DNA of 21,939 nt from CALMFT01 sp964563595 (lineage in GTDB: Bacteria > Patescibacteriota > Gracilibacteria > Absconditabacterales > Absconditicoccaceae), in contig CAZLWR010000017.1 in assembly GCA_964563595.1 (NCBI GenBank), forward strand, positions 1-21,939. The letters run 5' to 3'. The translations under genes were made by a program, and so were the position numbers. Positions 6,218 to 15,798 of this stretch are shown here, piece after piece. The notes under the pieces are model-generated. The model had not been told where the DNA came from and made no database searches. It worked only from the letters and a program-made list of their open reading frames with translations. Numbering within the stretch: the first letter of the stretch is position 1; every line of letters begins with the position of its first letter.

Positions 6218-7131
6218 TCTGACTCGCTTTGCTTATCAAATGAGCTGACTTTTTTGTTGACTGAGCGAGTGGCATTGCTAGAAAACTATGAATATCCCCT
6301 TTGCTTACGGGTCTGACCATTGTTGCTATGGGGACCTCTGCACCTGAGCTGTTTATCAATATCAATGCTGCCCTACAGGGGCATACAGACCTTGCAATGG
6401 GCAATATCATAGGCAGCAATATTTCCAATATCATGCTTATCGGTTGAATCGGGGCATTGTGTTGATGAATGTTTCTGAATAAAATCATTATAAAAAACTT
6501 CTTCATCTCGTTGTCCTTCGCTCTTCTATTGTGGGTCGTATCTTTTGAATGAGTAGCTGGCACTTCGGGTATATGATATATCGGTTGAGCAGTCTGTTTA
6601 CTGGCACGAGTTTGATACATGTACTACATGATATATACCAAAGAAGTTCAAGAGCCAGAGATTGTGGATACGAAAGTGCGTTCGATCTGGCTGTTGTCTG
6701 GAATGATTCTTGCGTGATTGTTATGACTGTTTTATGGTAGCGAAATGGTGATTGCCAGTGCATTGAATATAGGTAGTGTATTTTGAATACCAGAAAGAAT
6801 CATGGGTTTGGTAGTAGTAGCCATTGGTACATCTTTGCCGGAGCTGGTGACAACTATTGTAGCGGTGAGAAAATGACAATGTGCCCTATGAATAGGCAAT
6901 ATAGTAGGATCTAATATCTTTAATATATGACTCATAGGCTGACTGACCGCAATAATTCATCCTATAACTTTTTCTTCTCAGGTATATACTGATTTGTGAT
7001 TCCTCTTTTTAGCTACCATTCTATTTATCCTCTTGGCTTATATGCAACCAAGATATAAAATTACCTTATTGCAATGAGTGTTACTGATAGTGTGTTATAT
7101 TTCATATGTTGCTTACAGTATGTTTTCTTAA
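6196..7131 (+). CDS. calcium/sodium antiporter, CaCA family (YrbG-like)
   Basis: 311 residues with many UGA-coded glycines; the standard code hides the gene entirely. CaCA antiporters expel Ca2+ in exchange for Na+ or H+ across the inner membrane. Two inverted alpha-repeats are plain: GLTIVAMGTSAPEL with GNIIGSNISNIML (about residues 39-81), and GLVVVAIGTSLPEL with GNIVGSNIFNIGL (about 203-246). Each has the acidic Glu of the ion site and the GSN motif. About ten hydrophobic helices and a short charged central loop near residues 147-162 match the usual ~320-residue bacterial form. It begins with the first membrane helix, MLYILFLVGLALL, as in YrbG. Expression probably depends on the upstream mini-ORF. 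Confidence 0.93.
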
Positions 7132-7137
7132 TCTTTT

Positions 7138-7224
7138 ATGATGACGCAAAGATTGTTGGCACTAATACAAAACGACTACGGCGTGTACTCTAATCTCAAT
7201 GAATGTAACGACATAAAAGAATAA
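7138..7224 (+). CDS. possible 28-residue peptide
   Basis: The ORF begins MMTQRLLALIQNDYG, six bases after the exchanger stop, and ends with TAA just before a terminator. It is on the same transcript by position. No ribosome-binding site beyond possible coupling, and no recognisable family. It may be a chance frame. Confidence 0.3.
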   Translation: MMTQRLLALIQNDYGVYSNLNECNDIKE

Positions 7225-7242
7225 AAAACCGTTTTGTTCAAA

Positions 7243-7276
7243 TAAAACAAAAGACACCCTTTGCGAGGTGTTTTTT
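7243..7276. terminator. terminator between exchanger and tRNA-His
   Basis: ACACC (7254-7258) and GGTGT (7267-7271) form the stem, followed by TTTTTT on + and by a U-rich tract on minus. It likely ends both the exchanger transcript and the tRNA transcript. It shares GCGAGGTGTTTTTT with the terminator at 4541. Confidence 0.75.
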
Positions 7277-7304
7277 AGTTATATTTTATAATCTGAATCC
7301 AAAG

Positions 7305-7381
7305 TGGGTCGATCGACGGGGATTGAACCCGCGACACTTGGAACCACAACCCAATGCTCTACCAACTGAGCTACGACCGAC
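7305..7381 (-). tRNA. tRNA-His (GTG)
   Basis: A full cloverleaf on the minus strand: G-1 plus a 7-bp acceptor stem, D-arm GCTC/GAGC, anticodon stem TTGGG/TCCAA with anticodon GTG, T-arm with TTCAATC loop, and an encoded CCA. The extra 5' G paired with C73 is the His-specific identity feature. It is not one of the unusual UCA-anticodon tRNAs expected for the recoded UGA. Confidence 0.96.
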
Positions 7382-7390
7382 ATGGATGTA

Positions 7391-7418
7391 TGTATAATAA
7401 TTTGTGATCCATCTTCAA
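7391..7418 (-). promoter_or_regulatory. likely tRNA-His promoter
   Basis: On the minus strand TTGAAG (7418-7413) and TATACA (7396-7391) are separated by 16 bases, ending nine bases before the tRNA. Confidence 0.5.
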
Positions 7419-7663
7419 TTCTATTTTGATTCTTTTTCTAAGCGTTGCTTTCCTAGTGATGACTTTTTAGTACACTATTCCTTGTTTTGACATATTGTGA
7501 TAAATATTTCAGGTTATACTTTTTATGTATTCAACTACTGAGCTATTTTTATTTACTTCAAGATAAAATCTCGTAATCTAGCTATTATGTCAATATGTGA
7601 TATACTTGCATATCGTTTTCTTTAGGCTATATGAAGGCATTGCTCATGCAAATATTCTGTTCA

Positions 7664-7692
7664 TTGTGACCTATATTTGCTTTTTTTATACT
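7664..7692 (+). promoter_or_regulatory. promoter of nrdB and the dNTP cluster
   Basis: TTGTGA (7664-7669), a 17-base spacer, and TATACT (7687-7692). Transcription would start near 7699, giving a leader of about nine bases with AAGGA just before the ATG at 7708. Between the tRNA promoter and here (about 245 bases) I see no gene. Confidence 0.6.
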
Positions 7693-7707
7693 CTTTATAA
7701 GGAAAAT

Positions 7708-8688
7708 ATGCCGGTATTGTGAAGAAAGAAAGTGACTGATGGCATTAAACTAGCCGCAAGACTATCAGTGTTTTATGACTTGTACGTTCAGCAAAAAAAA
7801 GCTATCCGATTTCCTGAGGAGATTCAGGTAACCCAAGACTTGGTTGATCGAAATAGTATGGGAGAAAAAGAAAAAAAATTGTTTGAAAATTTGGTAGGTT
7901 ACTTTGTAACATCAGAATTGTTAGTTCAGAATATACTTGGTGAGTCGTTTTACCCTTATATTTTTGACCCTAGAGTGAAGCAGGCTATGACTGTTCAGAT
8001 GTTCATGGAAGATATTCATAGCGATTTCTTCGAGATTATTTTGAATACGTTCCAAATGGACAGAGAAAGAGCTTATAATATGACATCTACTCATCCGCTT
8101 TTGAAAAAAAAGCAAGAATGGGTTGCGGAGGCTGCCAACAAGATTAGTGTTTCCAACGGTGGCGTAGACCCAGATACTAAGGAGGGGAAAAAAGCCATTT
8201 TACATGCCATCCTACTAAGCTCTATTATTCAAGAAGGTATTTTCTTTTATAGTGCTTTTGCTTTGTTCTTGAGTATGAGAGAAACGGGTAAAATGAAGAA
8301 TGTATGTAATGGTATTGATTTGGTATTGATTGATGAAAGTTTCCACCTGAAACTGTGATTGGAGCTCATATTGGCCATATTGGAGGAGTCACCCGAAATA
8401 GCAGAAGACGAGTCTTTCGTAAAGCTTATCAAAGATACTATCATAGAATGCACTGAATTAGAGTTAGAATTTGTGAAAGAGCAGTTTGGATGAAATACGA
8501 TAAACTGATTAAGCTATGCTGAGATGGAACAATATCTCAAATATGTAACAGACAGAAGGCTTGAAGAACTTGGTTTTGGTGTCCATTATATGATACCCGA
8601 CAATCCACTAAGATTTTTGAAAAAACAAGACCTTACTACCTTGCAGAACTTTTTTGAAACCACACCAATTAATTATACCAACTTTTAA
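7708..8688 (+). CDS. nrdB: ribonucleotide reductase small subunit, class Ic-like
   Basis: 326 residues; UGA codons occur at 5, 217 and two sites further on. The R2 subunit holds the dinuclear metal centre that starts the radical for ribonucleotide reduction in NrdA. Metal ligands by motif: Glu70 in FVTSELLVQN, Glu101 and His104 in MEDIHSDFF, Glu176 in IIQEG, Glu210 and His213 in DESFH. Two departures from class Ia stand out: the first ligand, usually Asp, is Glu, and the radical Tyr four residues after His104 is Phe108. Both are hallmarks of class Ic (Chlamydia R2c), which uses an Mn/Fe centre without a Tyr radical. The C-terminus PINYTNF fits R1 binding. It is first in the dNTP cluster. Confidence 0.93.
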
Positions 8689-8716
8689 TCCTTTTATGAT
8701 CTTAAAACTATACGTC

Positions 8717-8971
8717 ATGGAAAACCAAGTTAGTATTTATGATGACAAAGGTATTGATGTGTGATTAAGGTGAACGCTTGCTTTAGCACATGAAGCAAGT
8801 CTCTTATCTATCGAGTGATGACAGGTCGGACAATATATATCCTGTAATACAAAACGTATTGGAGATGCCATATATACAAGGTATATGGGCCAATGAAAAA
8901 CATACTTTGTGAGAACCAAGGAAATAGAACAAGCCTTGTTTGGAAACAAAAATCAAATTCTCGCCTCCTAG
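8717..8971 (+). CDS. small protein of unknown function in the dNTP cluster
   Basis: 84 residues with five in-frame UGA codons; an in-frame ATG at 8696 would add seven. Begins MENQVSIYDDKG. The middle has HEASLLSIEGGQVGQYIS and the C-terminus is a basic/acidic mix, KTYFVRTKEIEQALF. It has no signal peptide or transmembrane segment. It lies between nrdB and the pyrophosphohydrolase, 28 bases after nrdB, so it is probably co-transcribed. I do not recognise it. A role in dNTP metabolism is only suggested by position. Confidence 0.6.
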
Positions 8972-9005
8972 GTTCTAGGTATTTATCTTATGTTATAGCC
9001 AACCC

Positions 9006-9374
9006 ATGGATCCGATAGTAGATAATAGAGCCACAAAGGAGATTGATGGTAAACCAATTTGATTTACGATTAGTTATTCTGCGGATAATATAGGCATAAA
9101 AGAAAGTGATGATAAACTAGATTATTCTGAAATTGACTGGAGTTTTGTAGATGGGATTGCGAAAAGGATGAATGCGAATAAACTCAAATACCCTAAAAAT
9201 AACTTTAAAAAAGAAGTCCCAATAGATTTATTGCAACAAGCTCTCTTGAGGCATTTGAGGAAGATCTTGCAACCCATACCTTGAGATGACGAAACCATGG
9301 AAGAGCACCTCTATGCTATAGGTTGCAATGCTATGATGCTTGTAACACAGGTGCACAGAGTAAAGTCGAACTAG
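9006..9374 (+). CDS. DUF5664-like dATP/dGTP pyrophosphohydrolase
   Basis: 122 residues with two UGA-coded glycines. The C-terminal ~60 residues resemble the phage-type dATP/dGTP diphosphohydrolase family (DUF5664): KYPKNNFKK, LLQQALLRHLRKIL, and GDDETMEEHLYAIGCNAMML, an all-alpha NTP pyrophosphohydrolase-like Glu/Asp/His arrangement. Such enzymes cut non-canonical or excess dNTPs to dNMP and pyrophosphate and are common in phage dNTP operons. The N-terminal 50 residues do not match anything I recognise. Position between nrdB and thyA supports a nucleotide role. Moderate confidence in family, low in exact substrate. Confidence 0.6.
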
Positions 9375-9394
9375 TTTGAACATATTTATATAAC

Positions 9395-9399
9395 CAGGA
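9395..9399 (+). promoter_or_regulatory. Shine-Dalgarno of thyA
   Basis: AGGAG ten bases before the ATG at 9410, the clearest ribosome site in the cluster. It supports that start. Confidence 0.7.
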
Positions 9400-9409
9400 G
9401 CTGATTGTC

Positions 9410-10396
9410 ATGAAGCATTCAGAATATCAATATCTTGATGTATTGGAACGTGTAGCGAATTCCGGAGTCACTGTAGGAGCAGACCAAGAAAGAACAGGCA
9501 CAGGGACCAAGAGATTGACTGGTCAACAAATGAGATTTGATCTGAGAGAATGATTCCCTTTGTTGACGACAAAAAGAGTTCATTTTCGTAATATTGTGCT
9601 TGAGCTTTTATGGATGTTGAGCGGAGAAACCAAAGTAAATTCTTTAGCTAAACAATGAGTACGTATTTGGAATGATGATGCCTATAGAGTATATCTTAAT
9701 AAAATGAAAGTAACTTGAACGGAGGCATTGGAAAAAGATATGTATGAAAAGATGATTGCAGAGGACAATCAATTTGGAGATGAGCATTCTGATCTGTGAC
9801 CTATTTATGGCAAACAACGAAGAAGCCTTAGCACCTATAAAAAGTATGCTGAGGGCGATCAATATGGTTTGTATACAAGAGATTGATTATTGTATGAAAA
9901 AGGAGAAGGTATTGATCAGGTAAGTAACCTTATTGTGTGACTCAAACATAGGCCCTACGATAGATGACATATCTTAGACGCTCGAAATGTTGCTGAGTTG
10001 GACCAGATGGGGTTGCGTCCTTGTCACCATCAATCCCAGTATCTTGTATCTGAAATAGCCTGAAAAAAGTATCTTGATTGTGTATTGAATCAAAGATCTG
10101 GAGATTTGTTTTTGGGAGTCCCTTATAATATCGCATCGTATGCATTACTGACCCATATGCTCTCCCAATGTATTGATGCTATTCCGGGCGAGTTGATTCA
10201 CACTATTGGGGATGCCCATATTTATATGAACCATCTTTCGCAAGTACAAGAGATATTAACAAGGACACCTAGAGAATTACCAAAGTTGGGATTAAACAAA
10301 GAAATAAAAGATATCTTTTCCTTTACGCCTGAGGATATAAAACTCATAAATTATAACCCCCATTCCTCTATAAAGGCAGAACTAAGAGTATGATAA
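9410..10396 (+). CDS. thyA: thymidylate synthase
   Basis: 328 residues with about ten UGA-coded glycines. ThyA methylates dUMP to dTMP using methylene-tetrahydrofolate. Visible motifs in order: RTGTGTKRLTGQ, FPLLTTKRVHFRNIV, ELLWMLSGET, SDLGPIYGKQ (its Gly is UGA at 9797-9799), LRPCHHQSQY with catalytic Cys205, QRSGDLFLGVPYNIASYALL, and IGDAHIYMNHLSQVQ. It is longer than E. coli ThyA (264) because of an insert at about residues 88-120 and more around 140-175, similar in size to the Lactobacillus enzyme (316). The substrate-binding His appears as HTIGDAHIY. The last codons overlap the tdk start by one base. No dihydrofolate reductase is in the window. Confidence 0.96.
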
Positions 10397-10986
10397 TGAA
10401 TTTTGTAGCTAAAACTCATATGAAAAGAAATAAATGACTAGGTTCTATTGAATTGATTTGCGGCAGTATGTTTTCGTGAAAAACAGAAGAGTTTATTCGT
10501 AGAGTAAAAAGAGCAGTTATAGCCAAACAAAAAGTATTGTTATTTAAGCCGAAAATAGATGATCGTTATGAGGCAAATCATATCATCTCTCATGATGGTC
10601 ATAAAGTAGAATCAATGGTAGTGAGTAAAACGAGTGATATTGTTGATGCTATACAAGATAAGCAGATAGATGTTATAGGTATAGATGAAGTGCAGTTTTT
10701 TGATCAGCATATTATTAATTTATGTAACAAACTTGCTGATAATGGAGTAAGAGTTATTTTGGCGGGCTTGGATTTGGACTATGTTGGTAGGCCTTTTGGT
10801 CCTATGCCAAGTTTGATGGCCATTGCGGATGATGTGACCAAACTGCATGCTATTTGTACAAAGTGTGGTGCGAATGCTCACTATAGTTATCGTATGTCCC
10901 CCTCAAATAAACAGGTATTGGTTGCTGGGGCTGATTCGTATATGGCATTGTGTAGAAGTTGTTATAATGAATTGAAGGAAAGCTAA
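10396..10986 (+). CDS. tdk: thymidine kinase, type II
   Basis: 196 residues; the ATG overlaps the thyA TAA (TAATG), so translation is probably coupled. The enzyme phosphorylates thymidine to dTMP for salvage. The P-loop is GSMFSGKTEE, and its invariant Gly28 is encoded by UGA (10477-10479). Then DVIGIDEVQFF (Walker B and catalytic Glu), LAGLDLDYVGRPF lasso region, and a zinc site of two Cys pairs, CTKC and CRSC. Size is that of bacterial Tdk (~190-205). With thyA it gives two routes to dTMP. A downstream ATG (about residue 9) is an alternative start. Confidence 0.96.
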
Positions 10987-11038
10987 CAGGAGCATCCATA
11001 AGAACATAACATATTTACTTGTATGACACCATATCGCC

Positions 11039-11281
11039 ATGTCTTGAATCTTAAGAAGGGTCCCTGAAAACTTTGAACCAAGTAGCTATACTGTCAGACA
11101 TTGTGATCCTGATTGAGCTTTGCTTTCATCTAAAAAAAATCTCATAACATCTGTTCTCGAACTGAAAGGATTTATTACTAACTTGCCCAAGTTTAGTTAT
11201 GTGTCGGTACTAACCTGAACCTTAAACGGTGAGCCTATGGAGTTTACAGATGACTGAGATGGTATCAATCGACAGAAATAG
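11039..11281 (+). CDS. small protein of unknown function
   Basis: 80 residues with four UGA-coded glycines, ATG chosen as the first in a frame that is open back into tdk. Begins MSGILRRVPENFEPSS, then a polar region and strand-like LKGFITNLPKFSYVSVLTG, ending in acidic FTDDGDG. No signal peptide, membrane segment or Cys cluster. A different ATG at 11023 opens only 21 codons in another frame. Unrecognised. It follows tdk by 52 bases and lies on the cluster strand, so it may be part of the same transcript. Confidence 0.5.
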
Positions 11282-11384
11282 GGCCCAATATGTAGTTGCT
11301 AGAAATTGTCCATTTTCCTATAAAAAAGCTTGGATAAAGAAAGCTTATAACTATATACAAATACTTATTCATTTAATACAACAT

Positions 11385-11612
11385 ATGGGCCAGTGACTAT
11401 TGTTTGCTGAAGCGGTTGAGAGTACAGCACGAGCTGAACTGTCCGCTTGAGAAGCTTGAATTCATTCCTATAGAGGCAATGCGATTGTGAATATACTTAT
11501 TGATAAAGGAAGGAATTATGTTACTGTGGAGGGAGACGTAAAACCCGTAAACAGATCTAAAAAGCTCAAAGAAGAACCGCGACCTAAAGATGTAAGTTTC
11601 TTGAATCACTAA
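11385..11612 (+). CDS. small protein of unknown function
   Basis: 75 residues with UGA-coded glycines at codons 4, 22 and 25. Begins MGQGLLFAEAVEST, then an Ala/Glu-rich helix, a beta-like NAIVNILIDKG/NYVTVEG segment, and a Lys/Pro-rich tail. No membrane segment. The 103 bases before it hold only weak AT-rich promoter-like sequence. Unrecognised; possibly a small regulator or cluster passenger. Confidence 0.5.
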
Positions 11613-11644
11613 GGCTCACTTTTTATTTTAATTTAGCTTATACC

Positions 11645-11890
11645 ATGGCTCACTGATTAAATTGTAATTGCACTGCTTGTAGACTAAGTGTCCAGGATGA
11701 TGTTTTCAACGCCTCTCAGGGTCAACCAAAACGATGGCTAGATAAGAATAGTTCTGCTAATGCTACTAGTGGAGCCATCCAGAATAGTTTTGATTTCGAA
11801 GCTGATGCAAGAAAAAGGGCTGCTGATCCTACGCAGGAACTTGATGATAATTGAGATGTGCGTATATCAAATAACTTTAGCTGACGATAG
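11645..11890 (+). CDS. small Cys-containing protein of unknown function
   Basis: 81 residues with three UGA-coded glycines. The N-terminus MAHGLNCNCTACRL has a C-x-C-x2-C cluster that could bind zinc, but no fourth ligand is clear. The rest is polar, rich in Asn, Ser, Asp and Ala, and probably disordered. It follows the previous gene by 32 bases and precedes the next by 39. Unrecognised. An overlapping frame (11760-12026) is also open but fits less well with neighbouring genes. Confidence 0.45.
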
Positions 11891-11929
11891 AAGGATAGTA
11901 TCAATTTTAGTTCATTGCGACTTTGATAT

Positions 11930-12109
11930 ATGCAGAATAATAAAAATATCCCAAAAAAGCCTCTTGTGGGATCTGATGGATGAGGCTTTTCTCAAACGTC
12001 CCGCTGAGGCGATCCCAAGCCATTAGCCACTATAGTGAAAGCAATCCATGCCGATCTCCTAAAAAATCAAGAACCCGTAAGCATATATGTACCAGAAAAA
12101 CAAAACTAA
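11930..12109 (+). CDS. small protein overlapping the nrdA start
   Basis: 59 residues with two UGA-coded glycines. Begins MQNNKNIPKKPLVG, a Gly/Ser-rich middle, then a helical LATIVKAIHADLL and an ending SIYVPEKQN. It overlaps the first nrdA ATG by 23 bases; if nrdA really starts at 12141 the overlap disappears. Coupling between the two is possible. Unrecognised. Confidence 0.4.
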
Positions 12110-14675
12110 CACCCTTATTTATCAGCTTATTGAGCGGCTTATGACCAAGACAGTTATCCATCGTGATGGTAGTATAGAACTTTTTCAAACAGAGAAAATT
12201 ATTGATGCAATTAAATATCTTTTTGAAGGAAATCGTGTCATTGATCCTTTCATGATCATGTTTAAGATTATCAAGAATTTTGAATTAAAACTACCGGATC
12301 AGATCAGAACTGAGGAGATAGATCAATTGTTGCTTAAGTCGCTTGAGTGACTCATTCCAGAAGATCCTGATTATGATGCATTGGCGACCAAACAGGTGAA
12401 TAAGATGGTAGAAAAAACGGTAAATAGGAAGTTTCAATCTTTTTCAGAATATATCGCTTATGGTGTGGAGCAAGATCTCTTGGATCCTAGATTGTTGGAA
12501 TTTGATTTGAGCAGGTTGGAATTCGCTATGGACTATGAAAGAGATCTATTGCGGACCTATTTTGGTTTGGATACCGTCAAACACAGATATATGATTAGGG
12601 ATCACGATAAGGCACTTTTGGAGAAACCACAATGGATGTGGATGAGAGTTGCTATGGGTTTGAGTTTCAATGAATCTGATAAAGAAGACTTTGCCATAAA
12701 AATTTATAATAAGCTGAGTAGATTTAAATATTTGCACGCTACTCCAACGCTTATGAATTCTGGTACGAAATTTCATCAGCTTATTTCTTGTTTTATAGGA
12801 GTAGTTGAAGATGATTTGGTCAGTATTATGGATAAGGCGAAGGAATCAGCCTTGTATGTTAAGTATACGGGTGGAGTTGCTATGTCTGTCACTAAGTTGA
12901 GAGCACTTGGATCACCGATTAGATCCATCAATACTAATTCTTGCGGACCGATTCCTTTTATCAAGATTTTTGATACAACTATTAACTCCGTAGTAGTAGG
13001 CGGTAAAAGAGCTGCGAATATTGTGGTCTATATGGAGCCACGACATAAAAATATCTATGATTTCTTGGATTTGAAGGAAACCAATGGAGACGATGCAGTG
13101 AGAGCAAGAAAAATCAATACAGCATTGTGGATTCCAGACTTGTTTATGAAGCAGGTAGAGAAAAATGGGGACTGGTATCTATTTGACCCTGCTTTGGCTA
13201 AGTGATTAGACGAGTCCTGGGGCGATGAGTTTGAAACACTCTATTGGAAGTATGTGGAACAAGTTGATAAAGGTGAAATGAAAAATGTTACCAAAGTAAG
13301 AGCTCAAGAATTATATAAAGATATTCTGATGAGAGCTGCCAAAACAGGTAATTATCGACTTAATTTCAAAGATGCTCACAATAGAGCAAATCAAGCAAAA
13401 CCTTATGCACTGATTCATAGTACCAATATGTGTACAGAAATTAGTATTGCTAATAGGCCCGATAGTACCGCAACTTGTACGCTCGCCTCACTCAATCTTT
13501 GCAAATTCGTTTTAAAGAATACAACAGAAACACTTTCTTCGGCAATGAGTTTTGAAGATAAGCTTGCTCGTCTTGATCGAGATGATCTAGAGGAGACAGT
13601 GAAGATAGCAATTCAAGCATTGGACAATGTTATAGATATCAACTACTTCCCTACTCCAGAATCCAAAAAGAATTCTTTCGATCTTAGGCCTCTGGGCTTG
13701 GGCGTCATGTGATTTGGTGAGATGTTGATCGACTTGGGTATTGCTTATGACAGCGAAGAGGCTGTAAAAATATCTGATCTGCTTGGAGCATTTATCTACA
13801 AACATGCACTCGATACCTCAAAAGAGCTTGCTAAAACTAGGGGTACCTTTGCTGATTACCATGAGGGCTATGGATATGAACCAAGAAGAAATATTTTGTT
13901 GTTGAGTATCGCACCAACGGCAAGTATTAGTAATATAGCTGGTACTAGCAGCTGTATAGAGCCGTTTTACGCGAATGTTTACTCCAGGGAAACGACGTCC
14001 GGTAAGTTTACTATTATTGTCAGACAGCTTATCGAGGAATTGAAGGCGAAAGGAATGTGGAATGAAGATGTAAAGAATCAGATTATCAATAATAATGGAA
14101 GTATTTCCCACATCAACAGTCTAGATGGCATCATCAATAAGGCCGTATACAAGACTGTTTATGAATCTGACCCGCTTGCTCAGGTAGATATTGCTGCTGC
14201 ATGGCAAAAGCACGTTGATCAGGGTATCTCTAGAAATATTTATGCAACTGAAGATCGAAGAGATAGATTGGGTGATGTATATATGTATGCACGAAAGCAA
14301 GGGCTCAAAGGTACTTATTATTGCTTTATAGAAAAAACTATCAAGGGTGAGAAATATACTCAAGATGTAAATAAAAGAGGCGAAAGAAGATGATTTGGTG
14401 CTGCAGGATTTGAGTCTGAAGAGTCCAAGCTTATAGCGGGTACCGAATGATCTGCAAAAAGAGGCTTTGGAGCATTGGCACAAAAAGAAATCGCTGCCTT
14501 TAATGATCCGGATGCTGTTGTTTATGATGGTATGACTAAGTCTGAAATAGAATCCAAGCTTATTGCCGAAAAGTGACAAGAATATGTAGATAAACTGAAA
14601 TCAGGCGAGCTCTATGCCGCTTGAGAATGCCCTGTCAATCCATTTGAAAAGGTGATGTGTGATAGCTGCCAATAG
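12087..14675 (+). CDS. nrdA: ribonucleotide reductase large subunit, class I
   Basis: 862 residues with UGA-coded glycines, including the invariant one in GVMGFGE (codon 13710-13712). It reduces NDPs to dNDPs with the radical from NrdB. An ATP-cone (allosteric activity site) fills about residues 19-105. Then SCFIG with redox Cys235, the GGVAMSVTKLRALGSPI block, NMCTEI with Asn447, radical Cys449 and Glu451, CTLASLNL with Cys464, the Tyr744-Tyr745 radical relay in TYYCF, and the C-terminal CDSC re-reducing pair (Cys858/861). All catalytic residues are present. A later ATG at 12141 (MTKTVIHRDG) matches the usual start better and would avoid overlapping the previous ORF. It pairs with the class Ic-like nrdB. 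Confidence 0.97.
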
Positions 14676-14697
14676 TTTCTTGAAGTTTCATTATCTA

Positions 14698-14725
14698 TTG
14701 ACATTATTAATAATTATCTTATATT
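14698..14725 (+). promoter_or_regulatory. consensus-like promoter
   Basis: TTGACA (14698-14703), a 16-base spacer, and TATATT (14720-14725). Transcription would start near 14732, leaving about 27 bases of leader without a Shine-Dalgarno before the ATG at 14759. One of the best promoters in the window. Confidence 0.7.
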
Positions 14726-14758
14726 TATAGTATATTTATTCACTATAAATGTAGATCT

Positions 14759-15742
14759 ATGTTACATTCCGAAAATAGTGCTGAGTCGGCACTTCCCCAG
14801 TGATATGCGATTTCTAGTAATAGCAAAAGTACTATTATAGCCCCTCCGGCGTGAAAAGTCATTTTCTGACAAGAACAAGGAGATCATATTGATCTCGAAA
14901 GGGTTCTTATGAATTTTGATCCTACGTATTATTGATACAAATTGCATTCCGGAAACGATGTTACGAATCTAAAGTTGTTTAGTGTTGAGAAAGACTATAA
15001 AGTTTATGAGTACGAAGGTAATAGGTTTTGAAAAAAAGCTAAATATTACTTTATTGAAATAGATGAGTGAAAAGAGAACACTGTTGTCCCTTCAATAAAG
15101 CGTCTTTATCTACAAACTTTGAGGGCTTGAGCGGAAGTAATAAAAAATAGATTGCAGAAAGATCCGATATTCTTTGGACGATTTACGGCAGCCTACCCCA
15201 GAGATGAAATAGTAGACAACAATATTCTTCCTACGGTTAAAAACGCTATACAATTATACTTATATGATTATGGTTTCAAAGCTGATAAGGGGCTCCGTAT
15301 AAGCACTCAATCCTATTCGGGTTATGGCGAAGTGCCTCATGGAACTTTTTATATTGAAGGAAGCTATTTTCTTCCCAAAAGAGAGGGGAGACTAATGGTG
15401 CAGTTTTGAGAAATGCCCTATGGGGACCAGGAATGGAATGATTCCTTCGAGATCAATACTGAACAATTGCCCAGTGTAATGGAAATAAAGAGCTTCATCA
15501 ACTCGTTGGGATATCGAGAAGGCGTGGAAGTACTGTGAAATGACTTAGCTTCTTTTAAGCTTAGACTGTCCAAACATCTTTTTAAAACACCAATAGTGGA
15601 ATATACATTCGACTCGAAAAGTAAATTTTTTCATGGAATGTTCGAAGGTGAACATAAAATGACTCGATGGGCGTTACAACAAAGGATAACTACCATAAAA
15701 GAATCTTATGATAGGAGAGAGGCCCTAAAAAGTCAATTATAA
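14759..15742 (+). CDS. protein of unknown function
   Basis: 327 residues with seven or more UGA-coded glycines. No signal peptide or transmembrane segment. The N-terminal 50 residues are polar; the middle contains EYEGNRFGKKAKYYFIEID and RLYLQTLRAGAEVIKNRL, then a beta-rich region (GTFYIEGSYFLPK, RLMVQFGEMP) and a helical C-terminus. I recognise no family. It is an independent unit, with a consensus promoter before it and a hairpin terminator after it. The domain order gives no function. Confidence 0.75.
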
Positions 15743-15766
15743 AAGTATCACTTTAAAATGATAAAG

Positions 15767-15790
15767 AACCTAATTTGCTTAGGTTTTTTT
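15767..15790 (+). terminator. rho-independent terminator
   Basis: AACCTAA and TTAGGTT pair around TTTGC and run into an 8-base T-tract. It ends the gene stopping at 15742. The convergent minus-strand pilin gene stops nine bases away at 15799. Confidence 0.85.
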
Positions 15791-15798
15791 TATTGCTT

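Noticed and set aside
6177..6935. Several minus-strand and + strand ORFs within the exchanger region
   Set aside because: Shadows; the exchanger frame with UGA as Gly has both conserved alpha-repeats.
11760..12026. + strand ORF of 88 codons in another frame
   Set aside because: Two ORFs in other frames, at 11645 and 11930, use the UGA code and chain well with neighbours. This frame has no good start context.
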